A stretch of DNA of 32,044 nt from Geodermatophilus obscurus (GTDB taxonomy: Bacteria > Actinomycetota > Actinomycetes > Mycobacteriales > Geodermatophilaceae), in NCBI RefSeq assembly GCF_900143215.1, contig NZ_FRDM01000041.1:1-32044 (forward strand), read 5' to 3'. The notes below the pieces were generated by a model. It had not been told where the DNA came from and made no database searches. It saw only the letters and a list, made by a program, of their open reading frames with translations. This document shows, piece by piece, positions 1-7,219 of the stretch. Both the position numbers and the translations under genes were made by a program. The first letter of the stretch is position 1. The number at the start of each line of letters is the position of its first letter.

Positions 1-117
1 GGGGTGTCGGCCGCGGCGGACTCCACGACGCAGGCGCTGACCCAGACCCGCACCGCGGTCGACGAGCTGTCCCGGATGGCCGCCGACCTGCGCACCTCGG
101 TGGCCCGCTTCACCTAA
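1..117 (+). CDS. Methyl-accepting chemotaxis protein, C-terminal end (partial)
   Basis: The frame is open from the first base and ends at TAA (115-117), followed at once by a TGA. It encodes 38 residues ending DLRTSVARFT. The alanine-, threonine- and serine-rich amphipathic helix with ELSRMAADLR is typical of the C-terminal end of the cytoplasmic signalling coiled coil of chemoreceptors, where the last helix often ends in a 'L...V..F' pattern. The immediate downstream gene is cheA, which supports a receptor that feeds this kinase. Only the tail is visible, so ligand domain, membrane topology and length cannot be judged. The stretch is too short for certainty; other coiled-coil proteins could end similarly. 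Confidence 0.75.
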   Translation, partial: GVSAAADSTTQALTQTRTAVDELSRMAADLRTSVARFT

Positions 118-126
118 TGAGCACCT

Positions 127-160
127 CGTCCGGGCCCGGCCGCAGCGCCGGGCCCGGACG
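127..160 (+). terminator. Perfect 14-bp hairpin after the receptor gene
   Basis: Two perfectly complementary 14-base arms (127-140 and 147-160, core CCGGGCCCGGC) flank a 6-base loop, 10 bases after the receptor stop codon. There is no T-tract, which is usual for high-GC actinobacterial terminators. It probably ends or attenuates transcription between the receptor and cheA; an mRNA-stabilising hairpin is the alternative. Confidence 0.7.
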
Positions 161-270
161 GCGCAGCCGCCGATGACCGGCGGCGGCGATTGGCCTTCAC
201 ATCGGGGCGCGGACCGCCGATGACCATCCCGGAGCGCGCCCGCTGCGCGAAGACGAGAGAGAAGAGCAAC

Positions 271-2655
271 GTGGACGGTCTGGACGACATCGTCGAGGAG
301 TTCCTCGTCGAGAGTCACGAGAACCTCGACCAGCTGGACTCCGACCTGGTCGCACTGGAGCAGGAGCCCGACTCCCGAGAGCGGCTCTCGAGCATCTTCC
401 GCACGATCCACACGATCAAGGGGACCAGCGGCTTCCTGGCGTTCTCGCGCCTGGAGGAGGTCACCCACGTCGGCGAGAACATGCTGTCCCGGCTGCGGGA
501 CGGCGCGCTGGCGCTGACCCCGCGCCGGACCAGCGTGCTGCTGCGGATGGTCGACACCGTCCGGTCGCTGCTCACCTCCATCGAGGCCACCGGCGGTGAG
601 GGCTCGGTCGACGTCTCCACCGTCGTCGCGGAGATCAGCGCCGCCATGGAGGACGCGCCCGAGCCGGTCGAGGTCGTCCCCGAGGTCGCCGCGCCGGCAC
701 CTGTCGAGGAGCCGGCCCCGGCCCCTGAGCCCACCGCCGAGCTCCCGGAGCCCGCGGTCGAGCCCCCGGCCCCCGTCGCGGAGGTCCCGGCCGCGCCGGC
801 GGTCCCCGCTCCGCGGCCCGTGCCGGCCGCCGAGGCCGCCCCCGAGCCCGAGGCCGCGCACGAGGAGGCCGCCCCGTCGGCCGAGAACGGCGCCGGCCAG
901 GCCCGCCGGGCGGTCGCCGACAGCACCATCCGGGTGGACGTCGACCTGCTCGACGAGCTGATGCTGCTGGTCGGGGAGCTGGTGCTCACCCGCAACCAGA
1001 TCGTCCAGTACGTCGGCCGCTCCAACGACACCGACCTGGTGCGCGCCTCGCAGCGGCTCAACCTCATCGCCAGCGAGCTGCAGGAGGGCGTCATGAAGAC
1101 GCGCATGCAGCCGATCGACCACATCTGGTCGAAGCTGCCGCGCGTCGTCCGGGACCTGGGCCTGCAGCTGCAGAAGAACATCCGGCTGGAGATGGAGGGC
1201 CGCGACACCGAGCTGGACAAGACCCTGCTCGAGGCGGTCAAGGACCCGCTGACCCACCTGGTCCGCAACTCCGTCGACCACGGCATCGAGGACGCCGACG
1301 CGCGGGTCCGGGTCGGCAAGCCGGCCGAGGGCGTGCTCACGCTGCGCGCGCGGCACGAGAGCGGCCAGGTCGTCGTCGAGGTCGCCGACGACGGTGCCGG
1401 GATCGACCCGGTCCGGCTCGGCGCCAGGGCCGTCGAGCGCGGGCTGGTCACTCCCGAGGCCCTCAACCGCATGGGCCCGCAGGACATCCTGCAGCTGATC
1501 TTCCTGCCGGGGTTCTCCACGGCCGCGCAGGTCACCAACGTCTCCGGTCGCGGCGTGGGCATGGACGTCGTCAAGACGAACATCGAGTCCATCGGCGGCA
1601 CCATCGAGGTCGAGTCCGTCCCCGGCAAGGGCACCTGCACGAGGCTGCGCATCCCGCTGACCCTGGCGATCGTCCCGGCGCTGACCGTCGAGTGCGCCGG
1701 CGACCGCTACGCCATCCCGCAGATCAGCCTGCAGGAGCTCGTCTCGCTCGACGCCGAGAAGGCGGCCAACGCCGTCGAGGAGGTCGGCGGCGCGCCGGTG
1801 TACCGGCTGCGCGGCGAGCTGCTCCCGCTGGTCCGCCTCACCGACGTCCTGGGCCTGACCTCCGACCGGCACGACGGCCACGTGGTCATCGCGGTGCTGC
1901 GCTCGGAGGGCCGCCGCTTCGGGTTGGTCGTCGACCGGGTCATCAACACCGAGGAGATCGTCGTCAAGGCCGTCGGTGGCCAGCTCAAGGCGATCGGCCT
2001 CTACTCCGGCGCGACCGTCCTCGGCGACGGCACCGTGGCCCTGATCCTCGACGTGCAGGCCCTGGCGCGCCGGGCGCTGCGCACCGAGAGCAGCGAGCGC
2101 CAGGAGTCCCGCGCGGCGGCGCTGCAGGCCGCGGCGACCGACGCCGAGCGGCAGCGGATGCTGCTGGCCGCCATCGGCGGGGGCCGCCGGGTCGCCATCC
2201 CGCTGGACACCGTCACCCGCCTCGAGCAGGTGCGCACCGAGTCGGTCGAGAAGGTCGGCAACCGGGAGGTCGTGCAGTACCGCGGCGCGATCCTGCCGAT
2301 CGTCCGGCTCGACCGGCACCTGGGCGCCTACGGCGACAGCGAGCGCGAGGTGCTCGAGGTGATCGTGTACTCCGACCACGGCCGCAGCGTGGCCATCGTG
2401 GTCGAGGAGATCCTCGACATCGTCGACGGCGAGGCCGCCGTCCGCAGCGACATCGACGACATGGGCCTGCTGGGTTCGGCCGTGCTCGGCGACAAGGTCA
2501 CCGAGCTGCTCGACGTCCGCGCCGCGATCCTCGCCGCCGACCCGGCCTTCTACGCGGCCCACCCCACCACCTCCACCCACCCCGCCGCCTTCGCCTCCGC
2601 CGACTCCTTGTCCACGGCGCCGCACGGCGCCTCTCCCCTGGAGGTCTCCCTGTGA
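271..2655 (+). CDS. cheA: Chemotaxis histidine kinase CheA with two C-terminal CheW-like domains
   Basis: CheA autophosphorylates in response to receptor arrays and passes phosphate to CheY and CheB. I place the start at GTG 271, preceded by an AGAGAAGAG ribosome site; this gives 794 residues and puts the phosphorylated histidine (FRTIHTIKG) at residue 47, close to His48 of E. coli CheA. In order: an HPt domain (about 1-110); a Pro/Ala/Glu-rich linker (about 129-212) where a P2 CheY/CheB-binding domain would usually be; the dimerisation helices (from about 215); and the ATPase domain, with N box LVRNSVDHGIE (328-), DDGAGID (373-) and GRGVGMDVVK (426-). A first CheW-like domain (about 467-604) is followed by a second (about 629-763), so the regulatory module is doubled. 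The gene overlaps cheW by 4 bp. An upstream in-frame extension to 190 exists but lacks a credible ribosome site. Confidence 0.96.
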   Translation: MDGLDDIVEEFLVESHENLDQLDSDLVALEQEPDSRERLSSIFRTIHTIKGTSGFLAFSRLEEVTHVGENMLSRLRDGALALTPRRTSVLLRMVDTVRSLLTSIEATGGEGSVDVSTVVAEISAAMEDAPEPVEVVPEVAAPAPVEEPAPAPEPTAELPEPAVEPPAPVAEVPAAPAVPAPRPVPAAEAAPEPEAAHEEAAPSAENGAGQARRAVADSTIRVDVDLLDELMLLVGELVLTRNQIVQYVGRSNDTDLVRASQRLNLIASELQEGVMKTRMQPIDHIWSKLPRVVRDLGLQLQKNIRLEMEGRDTELDKTLLEAVKDPLTHLVRNSVDHGIEDADARVRVGKPAEGVLTLRARHESGQVVVEVADDGAGIDPVRLGARAVERGLVTPEALNRMGPQDILQLIFLPGFSTAAQVTNVSGRGVGMDVVKTNIESIGGTIEVESVPGKGTCTRLRIPLTLAIVPALTVECAGDRYAIPQISLQELVSLDAEKAANAVEEVGGAPVYRLRGELLPLVRLTDVLGLTSDRHDGHVVIAVLRSEGRRFGLVVDRVINTEEIVVKAVGGQLKAIGLYSGATVLGDGTVALILDVQALARRALRTESSERQESRAAALQAAATDAERQRMLLAAIGGGRRVAIPLDTVTRLEQVRTESVEKVGNREVVQYRGAILPIVRLDRHLGAYGDSEREVLEVIVYSDHGRSVAIVVEEILDIVDGEAAVRSDIDDMGLLGSAVLGDKVTELLDVRAAILAADPAFYAAHPTTSTHPAAFASADSLSTAPHGASPLEVSL

Positions 2656-3095
2656 CCACTGCCGAGGCCCCCGCCATCGGCGGCCAGCTGGCCACCTTCT
2701 GGCTCGACGGCGACCTCTACGGCGTGGAGGTGGCGCACGTGCAGGAGGTGCTCAAGAGCCAGGGCCTGACCCGGGTGCCGCTGGCACCCACGGCGGTCGC
2801 CGGGCTGATCAACCTGCGCGGCCAGGTGGTCACCGCGATCGAGCTGCGCGAGCGGCTCGGCCGGCCGCCGCGCCCCGAGGGCACCGACGCCGTCGTCATC
2901 GTCGTCCGGCTGCACGGTGAGGCGGTCAGCCTGCTCGTGGACGCCATCGCCGACGTCGTGGACGTCGACCCGGCCGACTTCGAGGCGCCGCCGGACACGC
3001 TCGACGGGGCGGGTCGCGACCTGATCCGCGGCGCGTTCAAGCTCGACGGGCAGCTGCTGCTGGCGCTGGACGTGCACAAGGCCGTCAGCGCTTAG
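2652..3095 (+). CDS. cheW: Chemotaxis coupling protein CheW
   Basis: CheW links CheA to receptor tips in the polar or lateral array. The 147-residue product is one CheW domain: the N-terminal ATFWLDGDLYGVEVAHVQEVLK strand-helix block, the conserved VAGLINLRGQVV core at about 54-65, and the VDAIADVVDV segment. The start GTG overlaps the cheA stop as GTGA, and GGAGG at 2640-2644 provides a ribosome site inside the end of cheA, so translation is probably coupled. Length matches the family (about 140-170 residues). It sits between cheA and a hairpin-rich gap, so it is probably the last gene of this transcript. Identification is firm. Confidence 0.95.
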   Translation: MTTAEAPAIGGQLATFWLDGDLYGVEVAHVQEVLKSQGLTRVPLAPTAVAGLINLRGQVVTAIELRERLGRPPRPEGTDAVVIVVRLHGEAVSLLVDAIADVVDVDPADFEAPPDTLDGAGRDLIRGAFKLDGQLLLALDVHKAVSA

Positions 3096-3140
3096 CAGTC
3101 CGGCCCCGTCCAGAGGCTCGCCGCAGGCCTCGTCCCGGGT

Positions 3141-3166
3141 CCCATCCTGAGCTTGCGAAGGGTGGG
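3141..3166. repeat. REP-like palindrome with CCTGAGCTTGCGAAGG core
   Basis: Arms CCCATCCT and AGGGTGGG (one mismatch) flank GAGCTTGCGA. The core CCTGAGCTTGCGAAGG closely resembles the palindromic element CCTGAGCTTGTCGAAGG that recurs in intergenic DNA of many unrelated bacteria. Only one copy is visible here, so family membership rests on that resemblance. Confidence 0.5.
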
Positions 3167-3206
3167 GAGGACGAGGTCCTCCCACGGTGAGGAGGACGGG
3201 TCCTCC
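3165..3206. repeat. Two adjacent GGAGGAC hairpins
   Basis: The first hairpin has perfect 8-bp arms GGGAGGAC/GTCCTCCC with a 3-base loop (3165-3183). The second has perfect 7-bp arms GGAGGAC/GTCCTCC with a 2-base loop (3191-3206). The two are near copies, separated by 7 bases. They may add to termination after cheW. Confidence 0.55.
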
Positions 3207-3251
3207 ACCTGGGCGCGGCCGGACTTCCCCGGCGGCCACGCTCCCTCCCCC

Positions 3252-3303
3252 CGACCCCCGGTCGGGCGGCCCCTCTCTCCGGAGGGCCGCCGGCCGGGGG
3301 TCG
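3252..3303 (+). terminator. Long GC-rich stem-loop downstream of cheW
   Basis: Outer arms CGACCCCCGG (3252-3261) and CCGGGGGTCG (3294-3303) are perfectly complementary, and inside them GGCGGCCC pairs with GGGCCGCC. The stem lies 157 bases after the cheW stop, with no T-tract. It is a likely terminator of the cheA-cheW transcript. Confidence 0.55.
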
Positions 3304-3484
3304 CGGCATTCCGGGGGACGCAACCGCTCACGCCGAGTGATCGGTGCAGCACGGTGGAGCGCGACGCACGCCGACCCACCCGACGGGGGTCCGGCGATCG
3401 AGTGATGCTGACGTGGCGCGCGGTGTCGATCACGGTCAGTCTGGACCGACCTCACCTCGGGGGACGTCGACTGGGAGGCCTGCC

Positions 3485-4369
3485 GTGCCCTACTCGCTGG
3501 TCAGTGCCGCCACGCTCGGCTTCGACCTGGTCCGCCTGCCGGCCGGCCGCGCCGTCGCCGACGCCCTGCTGGCCGGGCTCGCCGCCGACGCCCCGGCGCT
3601 GGAGCAGCTGGCCGCGGTCCACCCGGCCGCGGGTCGCGACCGCGAGCAGCGCGCCGCGCTCGCCGTCCGTGCGCGCAAGGCCCGCGAGCTGGCCGCCGCC
3701 GTTCCACACCTGCGCAGCGCCGCCGACGGCCTCCCCGGCGCCGACCGGGCCGCCGTCCTGGTCGCCCAGCTCGAGCGCAGCACCATCGGGGACGCCGCCG
3801 CGGTCGAGCGGGTGCTCCGCGAGGACGTCCTCGGCCCCGAGCACCCCGCCGTCGCGCTGGTCGACGAGGCCGTCCGCGACGCCGCCGCCGACGTCCTCGC
3901 CGACGCCGTCGTGGGCGCCTGGGCCGCCGCGGTGCTGCCGCCGCTGGTCGCCCGCCGGCTCACCGGCCCCTTCGCCGTCGCCACCGCCACCGGCGTGCCC
4001 ACCACCCCCGAGCTCGACCTCGGCCCCGCCACCGGCGCGCTCTCGGAGCTGCTGACCGGCCTGCGCGCGCTGGACGACGCCGGTCGGGCCCGCTGGATGG
4101 CCGCCGTCGACGCCTCCCGCGCCGAGCGCCGTCCGTGGGCGACCGCGATGCACGAGGCGTCCTGGGGGGCGCACGTCTCCGGCCGCACCCGCACGCTCGC
4201 CACCGCGCAGCTGCTCGCCGTCCGGGCCTTCCTCGACGCCGGCTTCGACGCCACGGCCGCCGCGGCCGGTGCCTGGAACGCCGTCGCCGGCTGCGTGCAG
4301 GGCATCGTCATGGGCGACCTGCTCGGCAGCGACGCCCTGGCCGTGCTGTTCGCACCGCAGCCCGCCTGA
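3485..4369 (+). CDS. Unrecognised alanine-rich protein (hypothetical)
   Basis: I do not recognise a characterised family. The start is GTG 3485, with GGGAGG a few bases upstream, giving 294 residues; an extension to 3344 is open but lacks ribosome-site support. The product is helical, soluble in appearance, and rich in Ala, Leu, Arg and Asp, with no signal peptide or membrane segment. The N-terminal half has regular leucine/alanine helices. The most conserved-looking block is near the C-terminus (about 222-285), with the segments MHEASWGAHVSGRTRTLAT and AWNAVAGCVQGIVMGDLLG. A Trp, two His and one Cys stand out there. It follows the chemotaxis genes but is separated from them by several hairpins, so a chemotaxis role is not supported by the layout. 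It converges on the GlgC-like gene. Codon use is like the neighbours, so it is probably a real gene. Confidence 0.75.
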   Translation: MPYSLVSAATLGFDLVRLPAGRAVADALLAGLAADAPALEQLAAVHPAAGRDREQRAALAVRARKARELAAAVPHLRSAADGLPGADRAAVLVAQLERSTIGDAAAVERVLREDVLGPEHPAVALVDEAVRDAAADVLADAVVGAWAAAVLPPLVARRLTGPFAVATATGVPTTPELDLGPATGALSELLTGLRALDDAGRARWMAAVDASRAERRPWATAMHEASWGAHVSGRTRTLATAQLLAVRAFLDAGFDATAAAAGAWNAVAGCVQGIVMGDLLGSDALAVLFAPQPA

Positions 4370-4435
4370 CCACGCCGCGGGCAGGAGCCGGCCGCCCGCT
4401 GAGCCGAGCCCACCCCGCGGCCCCGGCTCGTCGTC

Positions 4436-4500
4436 GACCACGGGGTCGTTGCGGGAGACACGCGCCGACACGCCGGGAGAGCTGCGCCGACCCCGTGATC
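4436..4500. repeat. Dispersed palindrome, family 2, copy 1
   Basis: Arms of 13 bp (4436-4448 and 4488-4500, one mismatch) carry GACCACGGGGTCG and its complement. The interior contains GACACGCGCCGACACGCCGG. A second copy with the same plan and near-identical interior lies at 16369-16436. This copy sits between convergent genes and may terminate both. Confidence 0.7.
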
Positions 4501-4515
4501 AACCGAGGGGGCTCC

Positions 4516-5700
4516 TCAGTCCTCCCGGTCGGGATCCGGGAGACGGGCGCCGGCGGGGACCTCGGTGCCGGCCTCGACCTCGGCCCGGCGGCCGATCAGC
4601 GTGATCTCGCCGTCCCCGCCGACCGCGGCGCGCTCGCCTACCACCACGCCGTCGTCGAGCACCGCACGGGTCACCGTGGCGCCGGCCCGCACGCGCGCCC
4701 CGGGCAGCAGCACCGAGTCCACGACGGTCGCACCGGCCTCCACGACGACCCCGGGGGAGAGGACCGACCCGTGGACGTTCCCGAGCACCCGGGTGCCGCC
4801 GGAGATGAGGCTGTTGTCCACCGCCGAGTCCAGCAGCACCCGCGCCGCGCTGTGCCGGCCGCCGCGGGTGTGCACCGGCCAGCGCTCGTCGTCGAGGTCC
4901 AGGGGCGGCTCGGCGGACAGGAACTCCTGGTGAGCCCGCCAGTAGGACTCCACGGTGCCCACGTCGCGCCAGTAGCCGTCGAGCGGGTGCGCGCGGGCCA
5001 GGCCGTCGCGGGTCTGCGCCGGCAGCAGGTGGGTGCCGAGGTCCTCGAGCCCCTCCTCGCCGTGCTCGGCGGCCAGCGCCTCCAGCCGGTCCAGCGTCGG
5101 GTCGGGGGAGAAGACGAAGACCTCGTTGGTCGCCGTGGTGGTGCGCGGCTCGTCGGGCTTGTAGGCGTAGTCGGCCACCTCCCCGCCGCTGCCGACCTCG
5201 ACGATGCCGTAGCGGGAGGCGTCGTCCTCGGCGACCTCGGTGGTGACCATGGTGACCTCAGCCCCCGAGCCGAGGTGCCCGTCGACGACCTCGCGGTAGT
5301 CCAGCTTGTAGACGGCGTCGGCGCTGAGCACGACGAGCGCGTCGGGGGCGACGTCGCGGACCAGCGGTGAGTAGCGCCACAGCGAGTTCGCCGTCCCGGA
5401 GACCCAGCCGGCACGGTCGGTGCCCTGGTAGGGCGGCAGCACGAGCAGCCCGCCGTCGGTGCGGTCGAGGTCCCACGGCCGGCCGTTGGCCAGGTGCTGC
5501 GACAGCGACGTGGGGTGGAACTGCACCGACACCCAGACGTCGGAGAGGTGCGAGTGCTGGCAGTTGCTCAGCGGGAAGTCGATCAGCCGGTAGACGCCGG
5601 CGAAGGGGACGGCGGGCTTCGCGCGCTGCTCGGTGAGCAGCTCGAGGCGGCCGCCGGCACCGCCGGCCAGGACGAGGACGAGGACCCGGGGGAGTGCCAT
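4516..5700 (-). CDS. GlgC-family sugar-1-phosphate nucleotidyltransferase
   Basis: The 394-residue product looks like glucose-1-phosphate adenylyltransferase, which makes ADP-glucose from ATP and glucose-1-phosphate for glycogen or trehalose synthesis. Visible features are the nucleotide-binding loop (LAGGAGGRLELLTEQRAKPAVPF, residues 11-33, in two pieces LAGGAGGRL and RAKPAVPF), the LIDFPLSN segment, GTANSLW, the metal-binding aspartate in LSADAVYK (Asp128), and the sugar-phosphate lysine in YKPDEP (Lys181). Residues from about 285 onward form hexapeptide repeats of a left-handed beta helix. The loop reads GGAGGRL instead of the usual GG.GTRL, and no glgA, glgB or glgP is nearby. It may therefore be an actinobacterial paralogue with another role, so I do not assign glgC. 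It starts at ATG 5700 and converges on the gene at 3485-4369. Confidence 0.85.
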   Translation of the reverse strand: MALPRVLVLVLAGGAGGRLELLTEQRAKPAVPFAGVYRLIDFPLSNCQHSHLSDVWVSVQFHPTSLSQHLANGRPWDLDRTDGGLLVLPPYQGTDRAGWVSGTANSLWRYSPLVRDVAPDALVVLSADAVYKLDYREVVDGHLGSGAEVTMVTTEVAEDDASRYGIVEVGSGGEVADYAYKPDEPRTTTATNEVFVFSPDPTLDRLEALAAEHGEEGLEDLGTHLLPAQTRDGLARAHPLDGYWRDVGTVESYWRAHQEFLSAEPPLDLDDERWPVHTRGGRHSAARVLLDSAVDNSLISGGTRVLGNVHGSVLSPGVVVEAGATVVDSVLLPGARVRAGATVTRAVLDDGVVVGERAAVGGDGEITLIGRRAEVEAGTEVPAGARLPDPDRED

Positions 5701-5746
5701 GGCCCCCGGCTACCCGAGCGGGCGGTGTTCACCCTCGCGAGCCCTC

Positions 5747-5789
5747 TCTACGGCTCTCTGGCGTAGACGCTAGAGACCTGCAGACGGCG
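5747..5789. repeat. TCTACGGCTCTCT repeat, copy 1
   Basis: The element opens with TACGGCTCTCTGGCGT. It includes a near-palindrome TCTCTGGCGT-AG-ACGCTAGAGA (one mismatch between arms). A related element starts at 22595, sharing TCTACGGCTCTCT(A/G)GCGT and then diverging to a similar CGCAGACGCCG/TGCAGACGGCG end. Confidence 0.6.
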
Positions 5790-5914
5790 CTCGACGACGG
5801 CTCCCGCCGGCGGTTCCCCGTCGCTGCCCTGGGACGTGTCGACATCAGCCGGGAGCGAGCCGGTCAGCGCACCGAGATCACCAGAAATGCCGTGCGCAAT
5901 CCGTGCGGATCGGC

Positions 5915-5942
5915 TCAAGGAGGACGGCGGAACGGCCGACAA
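5915..5942 (+). promoter_or_regulatory. Sigma-28 (FliA)-like promoter upstream of cheB
   Basis: TCAA (5915-5918), a 16-base spacer and GCCGACAA (5935-5942) resemble the flagellar sigma-28 consensus TAAA-N15-GCCGATAA, with one mismatch in each box. It lies about 145 bases upstream of cheB on the coding strand. A flagellar sigma factor driving a chemotaxis operon fits known practice, but this is a sequence match only. Confidence 0.5.
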
Positions 5943-6088
5943 CACCCTTGACAGGCACCGACAGCGGGCGGACGCCGGATCCCGGCGCGCACCGCAGGCT
6001 GCATCCCGTTCCCGGCTCCCGGGCGGGTGCCGAACCGCAGCGCCAGCTCGCCCCTGGCCGGCACCCTGCACGGGGAGACGGAGGACGC

Positions 6089-7219
6089 ATGAACCCGATC
6101 CGGGTGTTGGTCGTCGACGACTCGGTGGTCGTCCGCAAGATCGTCACCGACGTCCTCTCGACGGACCCGGCGATCGAGGTCGTCGGCACCGCGGTGAACG
6201 GCCGCATCGCCGTCGGCAAGCTGGAGCAGCTCAAGCCCGACCTGGTCACGATGGACATCGAGATGCCGGAGATGAACGGCATCGAGGCGGTCCGCGCCAT
6301 CCGCGCGGGGTCCGGCGGGCACGGGCGCAGCCGCGTGCCGATCATCATGTTCAGCACGCTCACCGAGCGGGGTGCCTCGGCGACCCTCGACGCCCTGTCC
6401 GCCGGCGCGAACGACTACGTGACCAAGCCGGCCAACGTCGGCAGCGTCGCTGCGTCCATGGAGAGCGTCCGCCAGCAGCTGATCCCCAAGATCAAGGCGC
6501 TCACCGGGCGCCCGGTCACCGCCGGTCCCGCCCGGACCCCCGCACCCGCCCCGGTCCGGCCGCCGGCCCCCCGCACCGGCCCGGTGAAGCAGCCCGCCGT
6601 CCTGGTCATCGGCTCGTCCACCGGCGGCCCCGAGGCGCTGGCGAAGGTGCTGCCGGCCCTGCCGGCGTCCCTGCCGGTCCCGGTGCTGCTCGTGCAGCAC
6701 ATGCCCCCGGTCTTCACCCGCCAGTTCGCCCAGCGGCTCGACCGGCTCTGCCCGCTCACCGTGGTCGAGGCCGTCGACGGCACCCCGCTGGCGCCCGGCA
6801 CGGTGCACCTGGCCCCCGGCGACCACCACCTGACGATCCGGCGGAGCGGGCGCGGCCTGTTCACCGCGCTGGACCAGTCGCCACCGGAGAACTTCTGCCG
6901 TCCGGCCGTGGACCCGCTGTTCCGCTCCGCGGTCGAGGCCTTCGACGGCGCCGTGCTCGGTGTGGTGCTCACCGGCATGGGCTCGGACGGGCGCATCGGC
7001 GCCGGCCGCATCCGCGAGACCGGGGGTGCCGTCGTCGTCCAGGACCAGGCGACCTCTGTCGTCTGGGGCATGCCCGGTGCCATCGCCACGGCCGGCTTCG
7101 CCGACGAGGTGCTGCCCCTGGACCGGGTCGCCGAGGTGATCACCCGGCGGCTCGCCGGCCCGCGCGCCGGCACCGCCGGCCCGACCACTGCTCCAGCCGC
7201 CGTCGGAGGACGACGATGA
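6089..7219 (+). CDS. cheB: Chemoreceptor glutamate methylesterase/deamidase CheB
   Basis: CheB removes methyl groups from receptor glutamates and so resets receptor sensitivity; phosphorylation by CheA activates it. Start ATG 6089 follows GGAGACGGAGG closely, giving 376 residues. The receiver domain (1-125) has VVDDS, the phosphorylated Asp56 in TMDIEMPEMNG, and YVTKPAN. A Pro/Ala-rich linker (about 140-165) joins the esterase domain, where GSSTGG (nucleophile Ser177), QHMPP (His204) and GMGSDG (Asp300) match the known Ser-His-Asp triad. Length is normal (about 350-380). The stop overlaps the cheR start as ATGA, so the two antagonistic enzymes are made from one message. A longer open frame extends upstream to 5903, but its sequence does not look like protein. 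Confidence 0.97.
   Translation: MNPIRVLVVDDSVVVRKIVTDVLSTDPAIEVVGTAVNGRIAVGKLEQLKPDLVTMDIEMPEMNGIEAVRAIRAGSGGHGRSRVPIIMFSTLTERGASATLDALSAGANDYVTKPANVGSVAASMESVRQQLIPKIKALTGRPVTAGPARTPAPAPVRPPAPRTGPVKQPAVLVIGSSTGGPEALAKVLPALPASLPVPVLLVQHMPPVFTRQFAQRLDRLCPLTVVEAVDGTPLAPGTVHLAPGDHHLTIRRSGRGLFTALDQSPPENFCRPAVDPLFRSAVEAFDGAVLGVVLTGMGSDGRIGAGRIRETGGAVVVQDQATSVVWGMPGAIATAGFADEVLPLDRVAEVITRRLAGPRAGTAGPTTAPAAVGGRR

Larger units (their letters stand above)
3096..3484. other. Hairpin-rich 389-bp gap after cheW
   Basis: I see no credible gene here. The gap holds a REP-like element (3141-3166), two GGAGGAC hairpins (3165-3183 and 3191-3206) and a large GC-rich stem (3252-3303). The last 150 bases must contain the promoter of the next gene, but I cannot pick out convincing -35 and -10 boxes. 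Confidence 0.6.
5701..6088. promoter_or_regulatory. Divergent regulatory gap between the GlgC-like gene and cheB
   Basis: This 388-bp gap separates two genes transcribed away from each other. I see no gene in it. It holds the TCTACGG repeat at 5747-5789 and a sigma-28-like site at 5915-5942. A TTGACA hexamer lies at 5948-5953, but I see no TANNNT box at the proper distance from it. Confidence 0.55.

Noticed and set aside
190..270. Extra 27 codons at the start of CheA
   Set aside because: There is no ribosome site before ATG 190 or the internal ATG; GTG 271 has one and gives the normal HPt spacing.
4135..5370. Plus-strand open frame of 411 codons
   Set aside because: It is out of frame with the gene at 3485-4369 and antisense to the GlgC-like gene; the translation lacks structure.
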